A DNA stretch of 64,000 nucleotides from an uncultured Erysipelotrichaceae bacterium. GTDB lineage: Bacteria > Bacillota_I > Bacilli_A > RFN20 > CAG-826. The notes beneath the pieces were generated by a model, which was not told the DNA's origin, searched no databases, and saw only the letters and a list, made by a program, of their open reading frames with translations. Location: positions 1 through 64,000 of the forward strand of contig CADAXQ010000004.1 in NCBI GenBank assembly GCA_902791935.1. Direction: 5' to 3'. Position 1 is the first letter of the stretch. Every line of letters starts with the position of its first letter. This document shows, in pieces, positions 26,476-34,864 of this stretch. The position numbers and the translations under genes are program-made.

Positions 26476-26856
26476 ATGAAAATGAAGACTAAGATTTTGA
26501 TATCAATTCATCCCGAGTATGTTCGTCAAATCATCAACGGGGCCAAGAAATATGAATATCGCAGAGTTGTAGCAAAGGAAAACGTATATTCCATTCTTAT
26601 TTACGAAACCATTCCGGTAAAGAAAGTGGTGGCGGAAGCAGAGGTTCTAGAAGTTTTAGCGATGTCTCCCGACGAGTTATGGGAGCAAACAAAAGACTAT
26701 TCAGGAATCAGTAAGGCGTTCTTTGAATCTTATTTTGCTGGACGTAAGATTGCTTATGCCTATAAGCTTGGCAAAGTAATGGCTTTTAAAGAGCACAAGC
26801 CCTTAGCTGCTTATGGGTTAAGAATCGCACCCCAGTCCTTTGCTTACGTTGAGTAG
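26476..26856 (+). CDS. ASCH/PUA-like domain protein
   Basis: Small predicted RNA-binding or RNA-processing protein. The N-terminal ILISIHPEYVRQIINGAKKYEYRRVVA is the typical ASCH-type opening (S-I-x-P-x-Y-x-x-x-I-x-x-G-x-K-x-x-E-x-R), followed by a VYSILIYETIPVKKVVAEAEV beta segment and a C-terminal strand. 126 aa fits the family. Ten bases separate it from the preceding gene. Cellular target unknown; some relatives are annotated as transcriptional regulators. Confidence 0.72.
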   Translation: MKMKTKILISIHPEYVRQIINGAKKYEYRRVVAKENVYSILIYETIPVKKVVAEAEVLEVLAMSPDELWEQTKDYSGISKAFFESYFAGRKIAYAYKLGKVMAFKEHKPLAAYGLRIAPQSFAYVE

Positions 26857-26897
26857 TGAGTTTGAATAGGCCAAAACGAACATTTCGCGTTCCATTC

Positions 26898-26926
26898 TTG
26901 CATTCATCTCTTTTCCGGATTATAAA
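26898..26926 (+). promoter_or_regulatory. Promoter of the structured RNA
   Basis: TTGCAT (26898-26903), 17-bp spacer, TATAAA (26921-26926). No coding region follows; the transcript would run to the terminator at 27068-27093. Confidence 0.65.
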
Positions 26927-26932
26927 TATGCC

Positions 26933-27093
26933 GCCGAGTAAGCTCGATATGGCCGTCCAAGTAGGGTAGTTGTAGGTGCAAATCCTATGGTGGTCCCAAT
27001 CGCGCAGCGTGCCTTGAGACGTCAAAACGTGTACAGGCCGTCTGTGGGGCAGCGTTAAGCTGCGACACCCTACGATAACGTAGGGTCTTTTTT
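26933..27093 (+). ncRNA. Structured non-coding RNA, possibly raiA-motif-like
   Basis: About 160 bases between its own promoter and a strong terminator with no protein-coding pattern. Visible local stems: CGAG/CTCG closing TAAG near 26935; TAGG/CCTA closing the T-loop-like TGCAAAT; GCCT...AGGC with an inner ACGT/ACGT (27011-27038); GCAGC/GCTGC (27049-27063); and the terminator. It does not match tmRNA, RNase P, 6S, SRP or a tRNA as far as I can judge. Size and the AGTAAGCTCGATA and GGTGCAAATCC segments remind me of the Bacillota raiA motif, but this is a recollection and unverified. Confidence 0.65.
27068..27093 (+). terminator. Terminator of the structured RNA
   Basis: CCCTACG/CGTAGGG stem, ATAA loop, then TCTTTTTT. 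Confidence 0.9.
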
Positions 27094-27118
27094 ATGCCGT
27101 TATGGATTCTTGATTGAT

Positions 27119-27661
27119 TCATTTAAACAGCCAATCATATCCTGGCGGCTCTCCGATCAAATGCTTTGTCTCCAGATCCTTTATCGTTGCCTCCATATCC
27201 GCCATATCTTTCTTGAGTTGAGCCATTTCTTTATTTAAAGCGTTGATCCTAGATTTCGTCTCTCTTGCTTCTCGAATGGTTTGATCTTGATGCTTCATCA
27301 CGAACTCTAGTCGTTCTAATTCTTGCGCATCGGCTTCTAATTGATTTTTCTTGTTTTCGAGTTCCACTTTGAGTTGAGCCGCTTTCACTTTTCTCTTCTC
27401 TTGTTCGTTGTCCGCTTTTCTTAATGCATCTAAATCATAAAAGAATTCAATATGCCCACAGTTCTTACACACATAAGAATGCACATAACGGAATCGATTC
27501 GGTGAAAAGGCATTATTCGTATCGTATTGATACGCATCCACCGCGGATCTTAATCGGATATCTAAACACACCTCTTCAAAGTCTTCTTTGCCACAGTTTG
27601 AGCATTTCATTTCACCAAACCTCTTTTTCATCATCATATATGATTTTTCGTTTTGTGACAT
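27119..27661 (-). CDS. Zinc-ribbon and coiled-coil protein
   Basis: The N-terminal part has two C-x2-C knuckles (KCSNCGKEDF and YVCKNCGHIEF) about 45 residues apart, a probable zinc ribbon. The second half is a long charged helix (residues about 85-165, rich in E, K, Q with regular leucines), predicted coiled coil, ending in PPGYDWLFK. Function unknown; such proteins often bind nucleic acid or another protein. Start uncertain: ATG 27661 has no Shine-Dalgarno, whereas an internal ATG just before KCSNCG (about residue 18) is preceded by AGAGG. Confidence 0.7.
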   Translation of the reverse strand: MSQNEKSYMMMKKRFGEMKCSNCGKEDFEEVCLDIRLRSAVDAYQYDTNNAFSPNRFRYVHSYVCKNCGHIEFFYDLDALRKADNEQEKRKVKAAQLKVELENKKNQLEADAQELERLEFVMKHQDQTIREARETKSRINALNKEMAQLKKDMADMEATIKDLETKHLIGEPPGYDWLFK

Positions 27662-27682
27662 AAGAATACGGAATGCATCTTA

Positions 27683-27739
27683 GTTGTAGTCACATCAACT
27701 ACAACGTATGATTGTTGTCGTAGTAATTGCCCTTACTAC
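27683..27739. promoter_or_regulatory. Rrf2 promoter with two inverted-repeat operators
   Basis: Operator 1: GTTGTAGT (27683-27690) and ACTACAAC (27698-27705), 7-bp gap. Operator 2: GTAGTAA (27720-27726) and TTACTAC (27733-27739). A promoter TTGTAG (27684-27689), 17 bp, TATGAT (27707-27712) is overlapped by operator 1 at its -35 and followed by operator 2, an arrangement suited to repression by the downstream Rrf2 protein. Confidence 0.65.
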
Positions 27740-27754
27740 CATGAAAGGAGAAGT

Positions 27755-28207
27755 ATGCAGTTCTCAAGTCGCCTGAATCTTGCCTCTCATATCTTGTTAT
27801 ATCTTGCTGCGTATCAAGATAAGCAAAAGGTTACTTCTGAAGTCTTGGCGGATACCACCGGGGTGAACCCGGTGAATGTTCGTAAAACCCTATGCTTATT
27901 AAAAGAAGCAGGGCTCGTGCAAACAAAGCCCGGTGTCGGCGGTACCTCTTTAGCAAGAGATCCAAAAGACATCACGTTAGCCGATATCTTTGACGCCGTT
28001 GAAGATAAAGGCACCGACCTCTTCCCGATGCATCAGAATCCCAATCCCAATTGTCCCGTAGGAAGAACCATTAAGGATGTGATGGATGCAAGAATCAAAG
28101 TCTTAGAGACTTCGATGCATCAAGAGATGGAACAAATGACATTAGAAGAGATGCTAGAAGATATGAACCACGAGATTCAAACCCAAGAGAATGCATCGAA
28201 GAAATGA
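27755..28207 (+). CDS. Rrf2-family transcriptional regulator
   Basis: Winged-helix regulator. N-terminal MQFSSRLNLASHILLYLAAY and TSEVLADTTGVNPVNVRKTLCLLKEAGLVQTKPGVGGTSLARDP form the helix-turn-helix and wing; the dimerisation helix follows. Only one cysteine (NPNCPVG) is near the usual sensor region, so it lacks the three-Cys iron-sulfur set of IscR and is closer to the YwnA type. AAAGGAG precedes the ATG. Two palindromes in its promoter suggest autoregulation. It heads an operon with a PNPOx-like flavoprotein and a dioxygenase. Confidence 0.9.
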   Translation: MQFSSRLNLASHILLYLAAYQDKQKVTSEVLADTTGVNPVNVRKTLCLLKEAGLVQTKPGVGGTSLARDPKDITLADIFDAVEDKGTDLFPMHQNPNPNCPVGRTIKDVMDARIKVLETSMHQEMEQMTLEEMLEDMNHEIQTQENASKK

Positions 28208-28223
28208 GGAGGATCGATCACGT

Positions 28224-28628
28224 ATGACCAACCTGGAAAAAGTATGTGACTTCTTAAAACAAGCCGGGACGTATTACCTTGCGACCGTCGATGGAGACCA
28301 ACCCAGGGTTCGCCCCTTTGGCACGGCCCATATCTATGAAGGCAAGCTATACCTTCAAACCGGAAACAAGAAAGAAGTGTATCAGCAAATCCTAAAGAAC
28401 CCGAAAGTCGAGATCTGCGCTATGTACAAAGGGGAATGGATTCGGGTATCTGGAACCTTAGTGCTCGACAATCGCGTCGAAGCACAAGAATCCATGCTTG
28501 ATGATTATCCCTCGTTACGGAAGATGTATACGACTGGACCAAACGGCAATACGGCGGTGTTCTATTTTGAGAAGGGGACTGCTGTGATTAGTGCTTTTAC
28601 GCACGCCCCTGAAGTGTTGGAGTTCTAA
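28224..28628 (+). CDS. Pyridoxamine 5'-phosphate oxidase-like flavoprotein
   Basis: Split-barrel FMN/F420-binding fold. Signatures: TYYLATVDGDQPRVRPFGTAHIYEGKLYLQTGNKKEVYQQILKNPKVEICAMYKGEWIRVSG, the typical strand-turn series of this family. 134 aa. GAGGAGG at 28206-28212 marks the ATG at 28224; a longer frame to 28191 overlaps rrf2 and is not needed. Substrate unknown; co-transcription with an Rrf2 regulator suggests redox or electrophile response. Confidence 0.85.
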   Translation: MTNLEKVCDFLKQAGTYYLATVDGDQPRVRPFGTAHIYEGKLYLQTGNKKEVYQQILKNPKVEICAMYKGEWIRVSGTLVLDNRVEAQESMLDDYPSLRKMYTTGPNGNTAVFYFEKGTAVISAFTHAPEVLEF

Positions 28629-28630
28629 AG

Positions 28631-29408
28631 ATGATGACGATGCCTATCCTTTTCTCGGGTCATGGAAGCCCCATGATCGCCTTAGAACATAATGACATCA
28701 CCAAAACCATGAACGAAGTCGGGAACCGTATCTTGAAAGAATATGGCACCCCGAAAGCCATCCTATCCATCTCTGCTCACTGGTATGTATACCCGTGATA
28801 CCTTTGTTCAAAGTAAGCAAGAACCTAAACCAATCTACGACATGTACGGGTTCCCGCCTGAACTCTATGCCTTAAAGTATCCCGTCCAAGGATACGCCCC
28901 ATTAACAAAACGAATCCAAGAAGTGTTAGGAGATAAGGTATCCATCAACGATACCTGGGGCATTGACCATGGTTCTTGGAGCGTGCTCGTTCATTTCTTC
29001 CCCCATGCCGATATTCCCGTGGTGCAGTTATCCGTGAACCGATTCTTAAGTCCCAAAGAAAGCTACGAACTAGGTAAGCAGTTATCGATCTTATCAAGCG
29101 AAGGTTATCTTATCTTTGGTAGTGGTAACGTCGTGCATAACCTTCGCGAAGTCGAATGGGACAATCCAGACGGCAGTGAAATGACCCATGCATTTAACGA
29201 TGTCGTGGTCGATGCCATCAAACATCATGACGATGACAAAGTCATTCGTTATGAGAACATTCCTTATGCCTCTTATGCCGTTCCTACGCCCGATCATTAT
29301 CTTCCCTTGCTTTATTGCTTAGGGGCAGCCCAAAGAAGAGACGTTGAAGTGTTTAACAATGTCTGTAACCTTGGCTCTATCGCGATGACGGGATTCCTCT
29401 GGAAATAA
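28631..29408 (+). pseudogene. Frameshifted class III extradiol dioxygenase (YgiD/LigB family)
   Basis: Ring-cleaving dioxygenase-like protein in two frames. Frame 1 from ATG 28631 encodes PILFSGHGSPM ... ILSISAHWY and stops at 28796-28798; the continuation TRDTFVQS ... YGFPPELYALKYP ... GIDHGSWSVL ... GSGNVVHNL to 29408 is in another frame. The shift is a tandem GTAT duplication at 28783-28790; removing one copy restores one open frame of about 257 aa with all four putative metal-ligand His blocks. It lies two bases after the PNPOx gene. A real null allele, phase variation or a sequencing error are all possible. Confidence 0.85.
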
Positions 29409-29419
29409 GCAAAGAGGGC

Positions 29420-29449
29420 AAAAAAGACGGGCGTTCGCCCGTCTTTTCG
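29420..29449. terminator. Bidirectional terminator
   Basis: GACGGGC/GCCCGTC stem with GTTC loop, flanked by A-run on the left and T-run on the right, so it can end both the plus-strand Rrf2 operon and the minus-strand polysaccharide operon. Confidence 0.85.
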
Positions 29450-29456
29450 TTTTGTC

Positions 29457-30920
29457 TTACTTTAACTTTTGGACTACCTTTTGAAGTTCATCCTTCGATA
29501 AAGTCGAGGAATCCACTAACTTGCCATACGAAGAAGAACCATCTTTCTTCGCGAGGATCATATCCCCGTAATAATGGAATCCATCTTCTTCGTAACGCAT
29601 GACTTTGACCGGTACTTCATAGGTACCAGGATGATCAATCTTTAGGGTGACATTCCCTTCTTTGCCTTGTGCGACGGCGTATGTTGGTAAAGCAAGGGAT
29701 ATCATGAACGGTATATTCATCTTTGATACGATGACTTTGACCTTGTGATGGTGATAGACATCGCCTTCTAAACGGAATGAGACATCTTCATCCTGGTAAC
29801 GAAGGTCAAAAGGATTTAGGACCTCATAACCACCTTCTTGCTTTTGCACCGCGAAAGATTGGATTTCTTTGAACCCTTCACCCAAACGCATCGTGCAACA
29901 GAAATAGGCTTCATACATCCATTCTTTCATTGTGTGATTCGTCGCTGTCGTGGCGCAGGTGGAACAACCGGCACCTCCGTTATCGCGTTGGAACGTACGA
30001 ATCGAGTTTGCTAAGATACGGTGATATAGCTTCAAGTAACGTTCGTCTTTCGTGGACGTATAGAGTTCTTTGGCTAAGATCCAGCTATCGACGATGCAAC
30101 AAGGTTCTGTCCAAGTTTCCGGACGGCCAAACCAGTTGATGTTTGCATAGTCTTCGCTCATGCCTTGGGTGCAATAGAGGTGAAAGATCTCTTGCACCCA
30201 GGCTAGATAACGTTCGTCGCCTGTCGCTTGACACATCCGGTAGATGCCGCGACAACAAGTCAATGTCGCATGGGTTTGAAATTGCTTTGCCACAAAGTCA
30301 ATGTCTTGGAAACGGGATAATACCCGTTCACAAGCATCAAGGAATGCTGGCTCCTTCATGGCTTCATAACCAGCGGAAAAGCCATCAAACGCCAAAAAGG
30401 CAGCTCCAATGTCGCTCGATAACTTCCAACCATTGGTCTCGTCGACCAATGAACCGCTGACTTCGCCTTTCTTCCGTTCGCCTAACGGATAGTCGGCGTA
30501 GTGATAAGAAGCAGGAACCAATAAGTTCTCCATGACCCGATGGGCTTTGTCTAATGCGTCTTTTTTGCCACTGTAACGATAGAACTCAATGAGTGCCCGT
30601 AAGAACCAGGAATTGCCCGCCAGTTGTTGTTCATCGACTAAGCCGTCTTCATGGATGGGACCAAAGTATCCTTTTTCGTTGAGACATTGATCCAATCCTT
30701 TATAAAGCTCTTCCAGACGTTCTAACGCCATTTGTTGCCGTTTTTTGTCCCCGGTTTCCGCTTGAAGCAAAGAAACCAGTGATAACATCTCTCGACCATA
30801 GAAATCCCCTGGCCAATCCGGCGACATGGTTTTGGCAGAGGCAAACGAATAAAGTGGTTCTAATAACCGATCGAGGTTCCGATCGATTCGTCTTTTGATT
30901 TCTCCTTGTAAGGTGATCAT
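29457..30920 (-). CDS. GH127-like (alpha/alpha)6-barrel glycoside hydrolase
   Basis: Cytoplasmic protein without signal peptide, resembling the DUF1680/GH127 group (beta-L-arabinofuranosidase and relatives). Helical-barrel features: WPGDFYGREMLSL near the N-terminus, AGNSWFLRALIEFYRYSG, ATLTCCRGIYRMCQ and, late, HTMKEWMYEAYFCCTMRLGEG; the Cys-rich CSTCATTATNH segment could supply catalytic or metal-binding cysteines. A C-terminal beta domain follows. Last gene of the minus-strand operon; starts 6 bases after the rhaA stop without its own Shine-Dalgarno. Probable role: removing a sugar residue from imported oligosaccharide. Confidence 0.65.
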   Translation of the reverse strand: MITLQGEIKRRIDRNLDRLLEPLYSFASAKTMSPDWPGDFYGREMLSLVSLLQAETGDKKRQQMALERLEELYKGLDQCLNEKGYFGPIHEDGLVDEQQLAGNSWFLRALIEFYRYSGKKDALDKAHRVMENLLVPASYHYADYPLGERKKGEVSGSLVDETNGWKLSSDIGAAFLAFDGFSAGYEAMKEPAFLDACERVLSRFQDIDFVAKQFQTHATLTCCRGIYRMCQATGDERYLAWVQEIFHLYCTQGMSEDYANINWFGRPETWTEPCCIVDSWILAKELYTSTKDERYLKLYHRILANSIRTFQRDNGGAGCSTCATTATNHTMKEWMYEAYFCCTMRLGEGFKEIQSFAVQKQEGGYEVLNPFDLRYQDEDVSFRLEGDVYHHHKVKVIVSKMNIPFMISLALPTYAVAQGKEGNVTLKIDHPGTYEVPVKVMRYEEDGFHYYGDMILAKKDGSSSYGKLVDSSTLSKDELQKVVQKLK

Positions 30921-30926
30921 AGGGAT

Positions 30927-32186
30927 TTATTGGCGAAGCCGTTGGACTTCGTTCTCATAACGTTTGAGTTCTTGCTCCATGTCTTTGCCACTTAAGATGC
31001 CTTTCTTGGCCAATAAGTAGTTCCATACGTCGTTGCGCGGCAGGTTATGGAATTCTTCCATATAGAGCAATCGGTCTCCAAAGTCCCCTTTCTCTTCGGT
31101 ATCTTGTAATATTGCCGTCGGCTCTAATAAGGCGTTTAAAATGGCTTTGGCCGCCGCTCTTAGACCAATGACCCAGCCATAAACTCGGTTGATGGTGGCA
31201 TCGAAATAATCTAACCCAATCGCGACTTTTCCAAAATAGCCACCTCGTTTTAGCTCATTCATCATATTCGTTAAACCATCATCTTCAATGACCACGTGAT
31301 CGCTATCCCAGTGGATGCCACGGGAGACATGTAGCATCATGCCGTTAACAAACGGATAGATGGCGCTGACTTTGTCCGCCACGTCTTCCGTGGGACGGAA
31401 GTGGCCGGTATCGAGGGTGACACCGACATGGTGTGTGGCGGCATAGCCGATATAGAATTCATGGCTACCGACCACGAACGATTCGGTGCCAATCCCAAAC
31501 CATTTGCCTTCCAAGACGTCTTTGACATAGGGCTTTTCATCCTCGGTGTATGGTTCGGCAAAGATTTGGTTCAAAGAATCTTCTAAGAGTTCCCGATATT
31601 TCTTACGGTTGGCTGGGATGTCTTTTAGACCATCTGGGAACCACAAGTTGTTATAACAGACTTGATGTAATTCTTTGCCAATCGCGGCGCTGATCTTGCG
31701 ACCATCGATACCAGCTTTAATCCAATAAGCACGGACTTCGGGGTCTAAGCAAGCGACACTCATGCCGTCTTTCATCATTGGGTGCGTAAAGAAGGAGACG
31801 TTGAAATCGACGCCGTATCCTTTCTTTTTCGCCCAATCAATCCATTCACGGAAGTCTTCGATCGTTAAATCATTCCGTGGATGATGATGTTCGGCATACA
31901 TGGAATGTAAGTTCACTTTGTGGGTCAACGGGCTAAGCGAGAATGCTTCATCGATATCGGAACGAAGCTCATCACCATTTCGCGCGGCGTAAGGATACGC
32001 GCCTGTGACGACGTTTTCGCTTGCCACTGGGCCTAATCCTTCAAATCCCTTCACATCATCACCAGCCCAACATTGCAAGCTCACCGGGATTTTTTCAAAC
32101 TCTTCTAAGACTTTGTCGGTATCGACGCCATAAGCGGCGTAGACTTTTTTGGCCGCTTCATAGGCGGCAAGAATCGCTGCATCCAT
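30927..32186 (-). CDS. rhaA: L-rhamnose isomerase
   Basis: Converts L-rhamnose to L-rhamnulose, the first cytoplasmic step of rhamnose breakdown. Recognised by IPVSLQCWAGDDVKGFE, NLHSMYAEH, VDFNVSFFTHPMMKDGMSVACLDPEVRAYWI, LDTGHFRPTEDVADKVSAI and HVSRGIHWDSDHVV, which carry the metal-binding Glu, Asp and His residues. About 419 aa. AAGGAGAA 8 bases upstream fixes ATG 32186; a longer frame to 32252 overlaps the GH78 gene. Rhamnulokinase and aldolase genes are not in the window. Confidence 0.96.
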   Translation of the reverse strand: MDAAILAAYEAAKKVYAAYGVDTDKVLEEFEKIPVSLQCWAGDDVKGFEGLGPVASENVVTGAYPYAARNGDELRSDIDEAFSLSPLTHKVNLHSMYAEHHHPRNDLTIEDFREWIDWAKKKGYGVDFNVSFFTHPMMKDGMSVACLDPEVRAYWIKAGIDGRKISAAIGKELHQVCYNNLWFPDGLKDIPANRKKYRELLEDSLNQIFAEPYTEDEKPYVKDVLEGKWFGIGTESFVVGSHEFYIGYAATHHVGVTLDTGHFRPTEDVADKVSAIYPFVNGMMLHVSRGIHWDSDHVVIEDDGLTNMMNELKRGGYFGKVAIGLDYFDATINRVYGWVIGLRAAAKAILNALLEPTAILQDTEEKGDFGDRLLYMEEFHNLPRNDVWNYLLAKKGILSGKDMEQELKRYENEVQRLRQ

Positions 32187-32197
32187 ATTTTTTCTCC

Positions 32198-34048
32198 TTA
32201 TGCATTTAACAATGGGTAGTAGTAGACGGGGAGGGCACTCCAACCATGGCATAGACTACCTGCCCCATCAAAATCATCTTTTCCTTTTAAGGTCTCCCAG
32301 AAAGTCGTCGCGCCTTTTGCTAGCATCATGCCGAACTTTCGGTCGATGTCTTGCAAGACAAAGTCGCGGTAACGCGCTTTGTCCGTATGAAGCAAAGCAT
32401 CATATTCGACTGATAACATGCTTAACGTGCAAGGAACGATATCGGAAGTGGGATGAGTCAACGTATCGGCAAGAGTAATGACGTCTTCTTGAGGCACCGT
32501 ATCCGTCAACAAGGCATAGGCATTCACCAAAGCGTGATACCCACCCGTCAAATACGTTTTGAATAACTTCCGTTCATCGTCCCAGAAATAACGGGTAACC
32601 GCTTGTTTTAAGGCCAATTCTTTGGCTTCATATTCCTTTGAATCTTCTTCACATCGCCGCATGGCAGCTATGAGGTGTTGTAACGCAAAGATAGCTGTGA
32701 AGTTTAAGCAGGCGTCTACCTTGCCACCGGCTGGCCAGCCATCGAGCCCGGGATTCCATTCGTAGAAATTCCAATAAGTGGGTTCTGGGAAGTTCTCAAG
32801 TAACCCATCATTTCGGCTCTGGGCTAAGACCTGATCTACGATGCTTTTCATCTTTGGCAAGTATTCTTTTAATAAAGAGGTATCTTGGCTATAAGAGGCA
32901 TATTCATCCATGGCCACGACGTAATATAACGCGAAAGACGGAATGACTTCTGGATCATCGGTCGGAACGGTGATGGAGAGAAGGCCTTTGGGAGAACGGT
33001 CTTCAGACATGAGTTTCAAGGCCTCTTTTTGATAGGTATAACCTTCAAAGGCGTAGGCCCCATAACGCATCTGGCAACGGGAATCTAGCGCATAGAAACC
33101 TTGTTCCCGCCAAGGACAATCGAAGTAATGATCTAAGGCGTTCCGTGTTAAAGTTCGTACGCCGGTATCATAGATTTTTTGCCGTAAAGGCGAGGAGAAC
33201 TGACGAGAGATGACGTGGAACGGATAATGGACGGGGATCCATCCGATCGCGTGGATATCGCCTTCTCCTTTTCCTTGGAAATAACGGAAGCCATATTTCG
33301 CGAACGGGTTTGTGTATAAAGTTTCTTGGCCATTCCCGACCAGTTCAAAGGAGAAGTCCCGTGACCCGATATGTTGGGCGACGTTCCCTTCCTCGTCGAG
33401 CCATTCTCCAAAGGCAACGACCAGGGTCTTGCCCATCGGGATCGTTGCTTTGATATAGGGCACCCCTAAGGATTCTTCCCCGGCATCGTAGACGCGATGG
33501 GGCAGGGGTGTCATCATTTTTGGTGATTCATATACCATCCGCTCTATCGGGCGAAGAAATAAAGCCTCTGGCCCTTCGACAACTTTCGAAGAGGCGTATT
33601 CTCCACCTTTCCAATTCGGATCTAAGCAAAACGAGTAACCAAGTTGTCGGGTAATGACTTTCTTTTCCCCAGAACGAATGCCAGGCGCAAGACGCGAGGC
33701 GATGGATTCGTCCGAGGTCGCAAGGATTTTCGTCTTGTTTTCTAAGGCGAACCATAACATCGGCTTCCCAACTTTATGGTGAAAATTCGGATCGCCACCA
33801 TAATAAACATAGATCGTTAAGATATTGGACCCTTGTTTTGGCGTCAAAGGAAGACGATCCTTGATCTTATACCAAGGCATATCCGCGTATTGTCCGGCAT
33901 AGACAAAACGGTCATTTAGATACACCGCATAATCCGTATGGGCAGAGAGCTCTAACCATAATGGTTCCTCTTGCGTCTCAAAAGGAATTCGGAATTCCGC
34001 GTATACATCTTCTTGAATAGAGTCGTCGTTTAACCAAATCCACTTCAT
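32198..34048 (-). CDS. Alpha-L-rhamnosidase-like protein (GH78)
   Basis: Likely removes terminal L-rhamnose from oligosaccharides in the cytoplasm (no signal peptide). N-terminal beta domains with AYLNDRFVYAG-like carbohydrate-binding segment; the (alpha/alpha)6 catalytic domain begins near FDCPWREQGFYALDSRCQ (about residue 309), whose CPWREQ is the family's acidic motif; NFYEWNPGLDGWPAGGK and GATTFWETLKG follow. 616 aa. ATG 34048 overlaps the stop of the esterase gene (ATGA), so translation is coupled. Lies directly before rhaA, consistent with rhamnose release. Confidence 0.85.
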   Translation of the reverse strand: MKWIWLNDDSIQEDVYAEFRIPFETQEEPLWLELSAHTDYAVYLNDRFVYAGQYADMPWYKIKDRLPLTPKQGSNILTIYVYYGGDPNFHHKVGKPMLWFALENKTKILATSDESIASRLAPGIRSGEKKVITRQLGYSFCLDPNWKGGEYASSKVVEGPEALFLRPIERMVYESPKMMTPLPHRVYDAGEESLGVPYIKATIPMGKTLVVAFGEWLDEEGNVAQHIGSRDFSFELVGNGQETLYTNPFAKYGFRYFQGKGEGDIHAIGWIPVHYPFHVISRQFSSPLRQKIYDTGVRTLTRNALDHYFDCPWREQGFYALDSRCQMRYGAYAFEGYTYQKEALKLMSEDRSPKGLLSITVPTDDPEVIPSFALYYVVAMDEYASYSQDTSLLKEYLPKMKSIVDQVLAQSRNDGLLENFPEPTYWNFYEWNPGLDGWPAGGKVDACLNFTAIFALQHLIAAMRRCEEDSKEYEAKELALKQAVTRYFWDDERKLFKTYLTGGYHALVNAYALLTDTVPQEDVITLADTLTHPTSDIVPCTLSMLSVEYDALLHTDKARYRDFVLQDIDRKFGMMLAKGATTFWETLKGKDDFDGAGSLCHGWSALPVYYYPLLNA

Positions 34049-34860
34049 TGCTTTGCTAGCCTCCGCCACGCGTTAAAATAACGCTCGCCTAACGCTTCTT
34101 GGCCAAGCCGAGAGAAATGAATGACATCGCCATTATGGACGACTTCATCGTTCGATAATAACTCTTCGGTGGTGACAAACGCGCCATTCCCTATGGAAGA
34201 TAACACTTCTTTTGTTGCGCTCCATACTGCTTGGCATTGGGAGGCGTATTCTTTCTCCCATTGCTTTGTGCCTTCGCCACAAATAATCGGAACATTGCCA
34301 AACTGTGCACGGAAGTCATCGAAAAGCTCTTTTAACCAGGCGTAGTAATCATCATGCCGTTCTTGCATCGAGAGGTTTGGCCTTTCAAAGGCCTCATGTT
34401 CCCCTTGGTGCCACAAGAAAGCAACCAAACGGCAATCGCCGAGTTTTAAGGCATCTTGCGTCACAGACAATAAGCGGTCTGAAAGTGGTTCGTGTCGTCC
34501 CCATTGTCCATCCCAATAAAACCCCGTGCCGTCAACGGCGGCCTTAACAAGCAAGATCTTACGACCTTCGGGAAGATAACCCGCCTTCCGATAAGCGTTC
34601 GCAAAGCCAGGGAACAAGCAGGCGTAATGCCCCTCTCCTTCGGGATAGGTTTCTTCTTCGAATGGTTTTAAGACGAAAGCGGGCGGGGTATGGAGTAACA
34701 AACGATAACTGCCGTCTTTTTGCTGGCGCATTCCAAACGGATACGGATCGGAATATTCCCAAAGAACGGGGTCTAGGACGACGGGAAGATTTCCTTCCCC
34801 GCGTCCTCGTCCTTCTCCGTTTGATTGCCCGCCTAAGACAAATACATCATAGGAGTTCAT
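34045..34860 (-). CDS. SASA/CE6-type carbohydrate esterase
   Basis: SGNH-like esterase of the sialate O-acetylesterase domain group, likely deacetylating a sugar. Block I FVLGGQSNGEGRG carries the nucleophile Ser, the central FLWHQGEHEA is the WHQGE motif, and DVIHFSRLGQEALGERY near the end provides the catalytic His. 271 aa, no signal peptide, so cytoplasmic. Starts four bases after the upstream lipoprotein stop; its own stop overlaps the GH78 start. Acetyl groups occur on rhamnogalacturonan, which fits the operon. Confidence 0.82.
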   Translation of the reverse strand: MNSYDVFVLGGQSNGEGRGRGEGNLPVVLDPVLWEYSDPYPFGMRQQKDGSYRLLLHTPPAFVLKPFEEETYPEGEGHYACLFPGFANAYRKAGYLPEGRKILLVKAAVDGTGFYWDGQWGRHEPLSDRLLSVTQDALKLGDCRLVAFLWHQGEHEAFERPNLSMQERHDDYYAWLKELFDDFRAQFGNVPIICGEGTKQWEKEYASQCQAVWSATKEVLSSIGNGAFVTTEELLSNDEVVHNGDVIHFSRLGQEALGERYFNAWRRLAKQ

Positions 34861-34864
34861 AAGG

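Noticed and set aside
26930-27000. A degenerate tRNA gene at the T-loop-like hairpin
   Set aside because: TGCAAAT resembles a T loop, but there is no matching acceptor stem, D arm or anticodon arm; it is better explained as part of the structured RNA.
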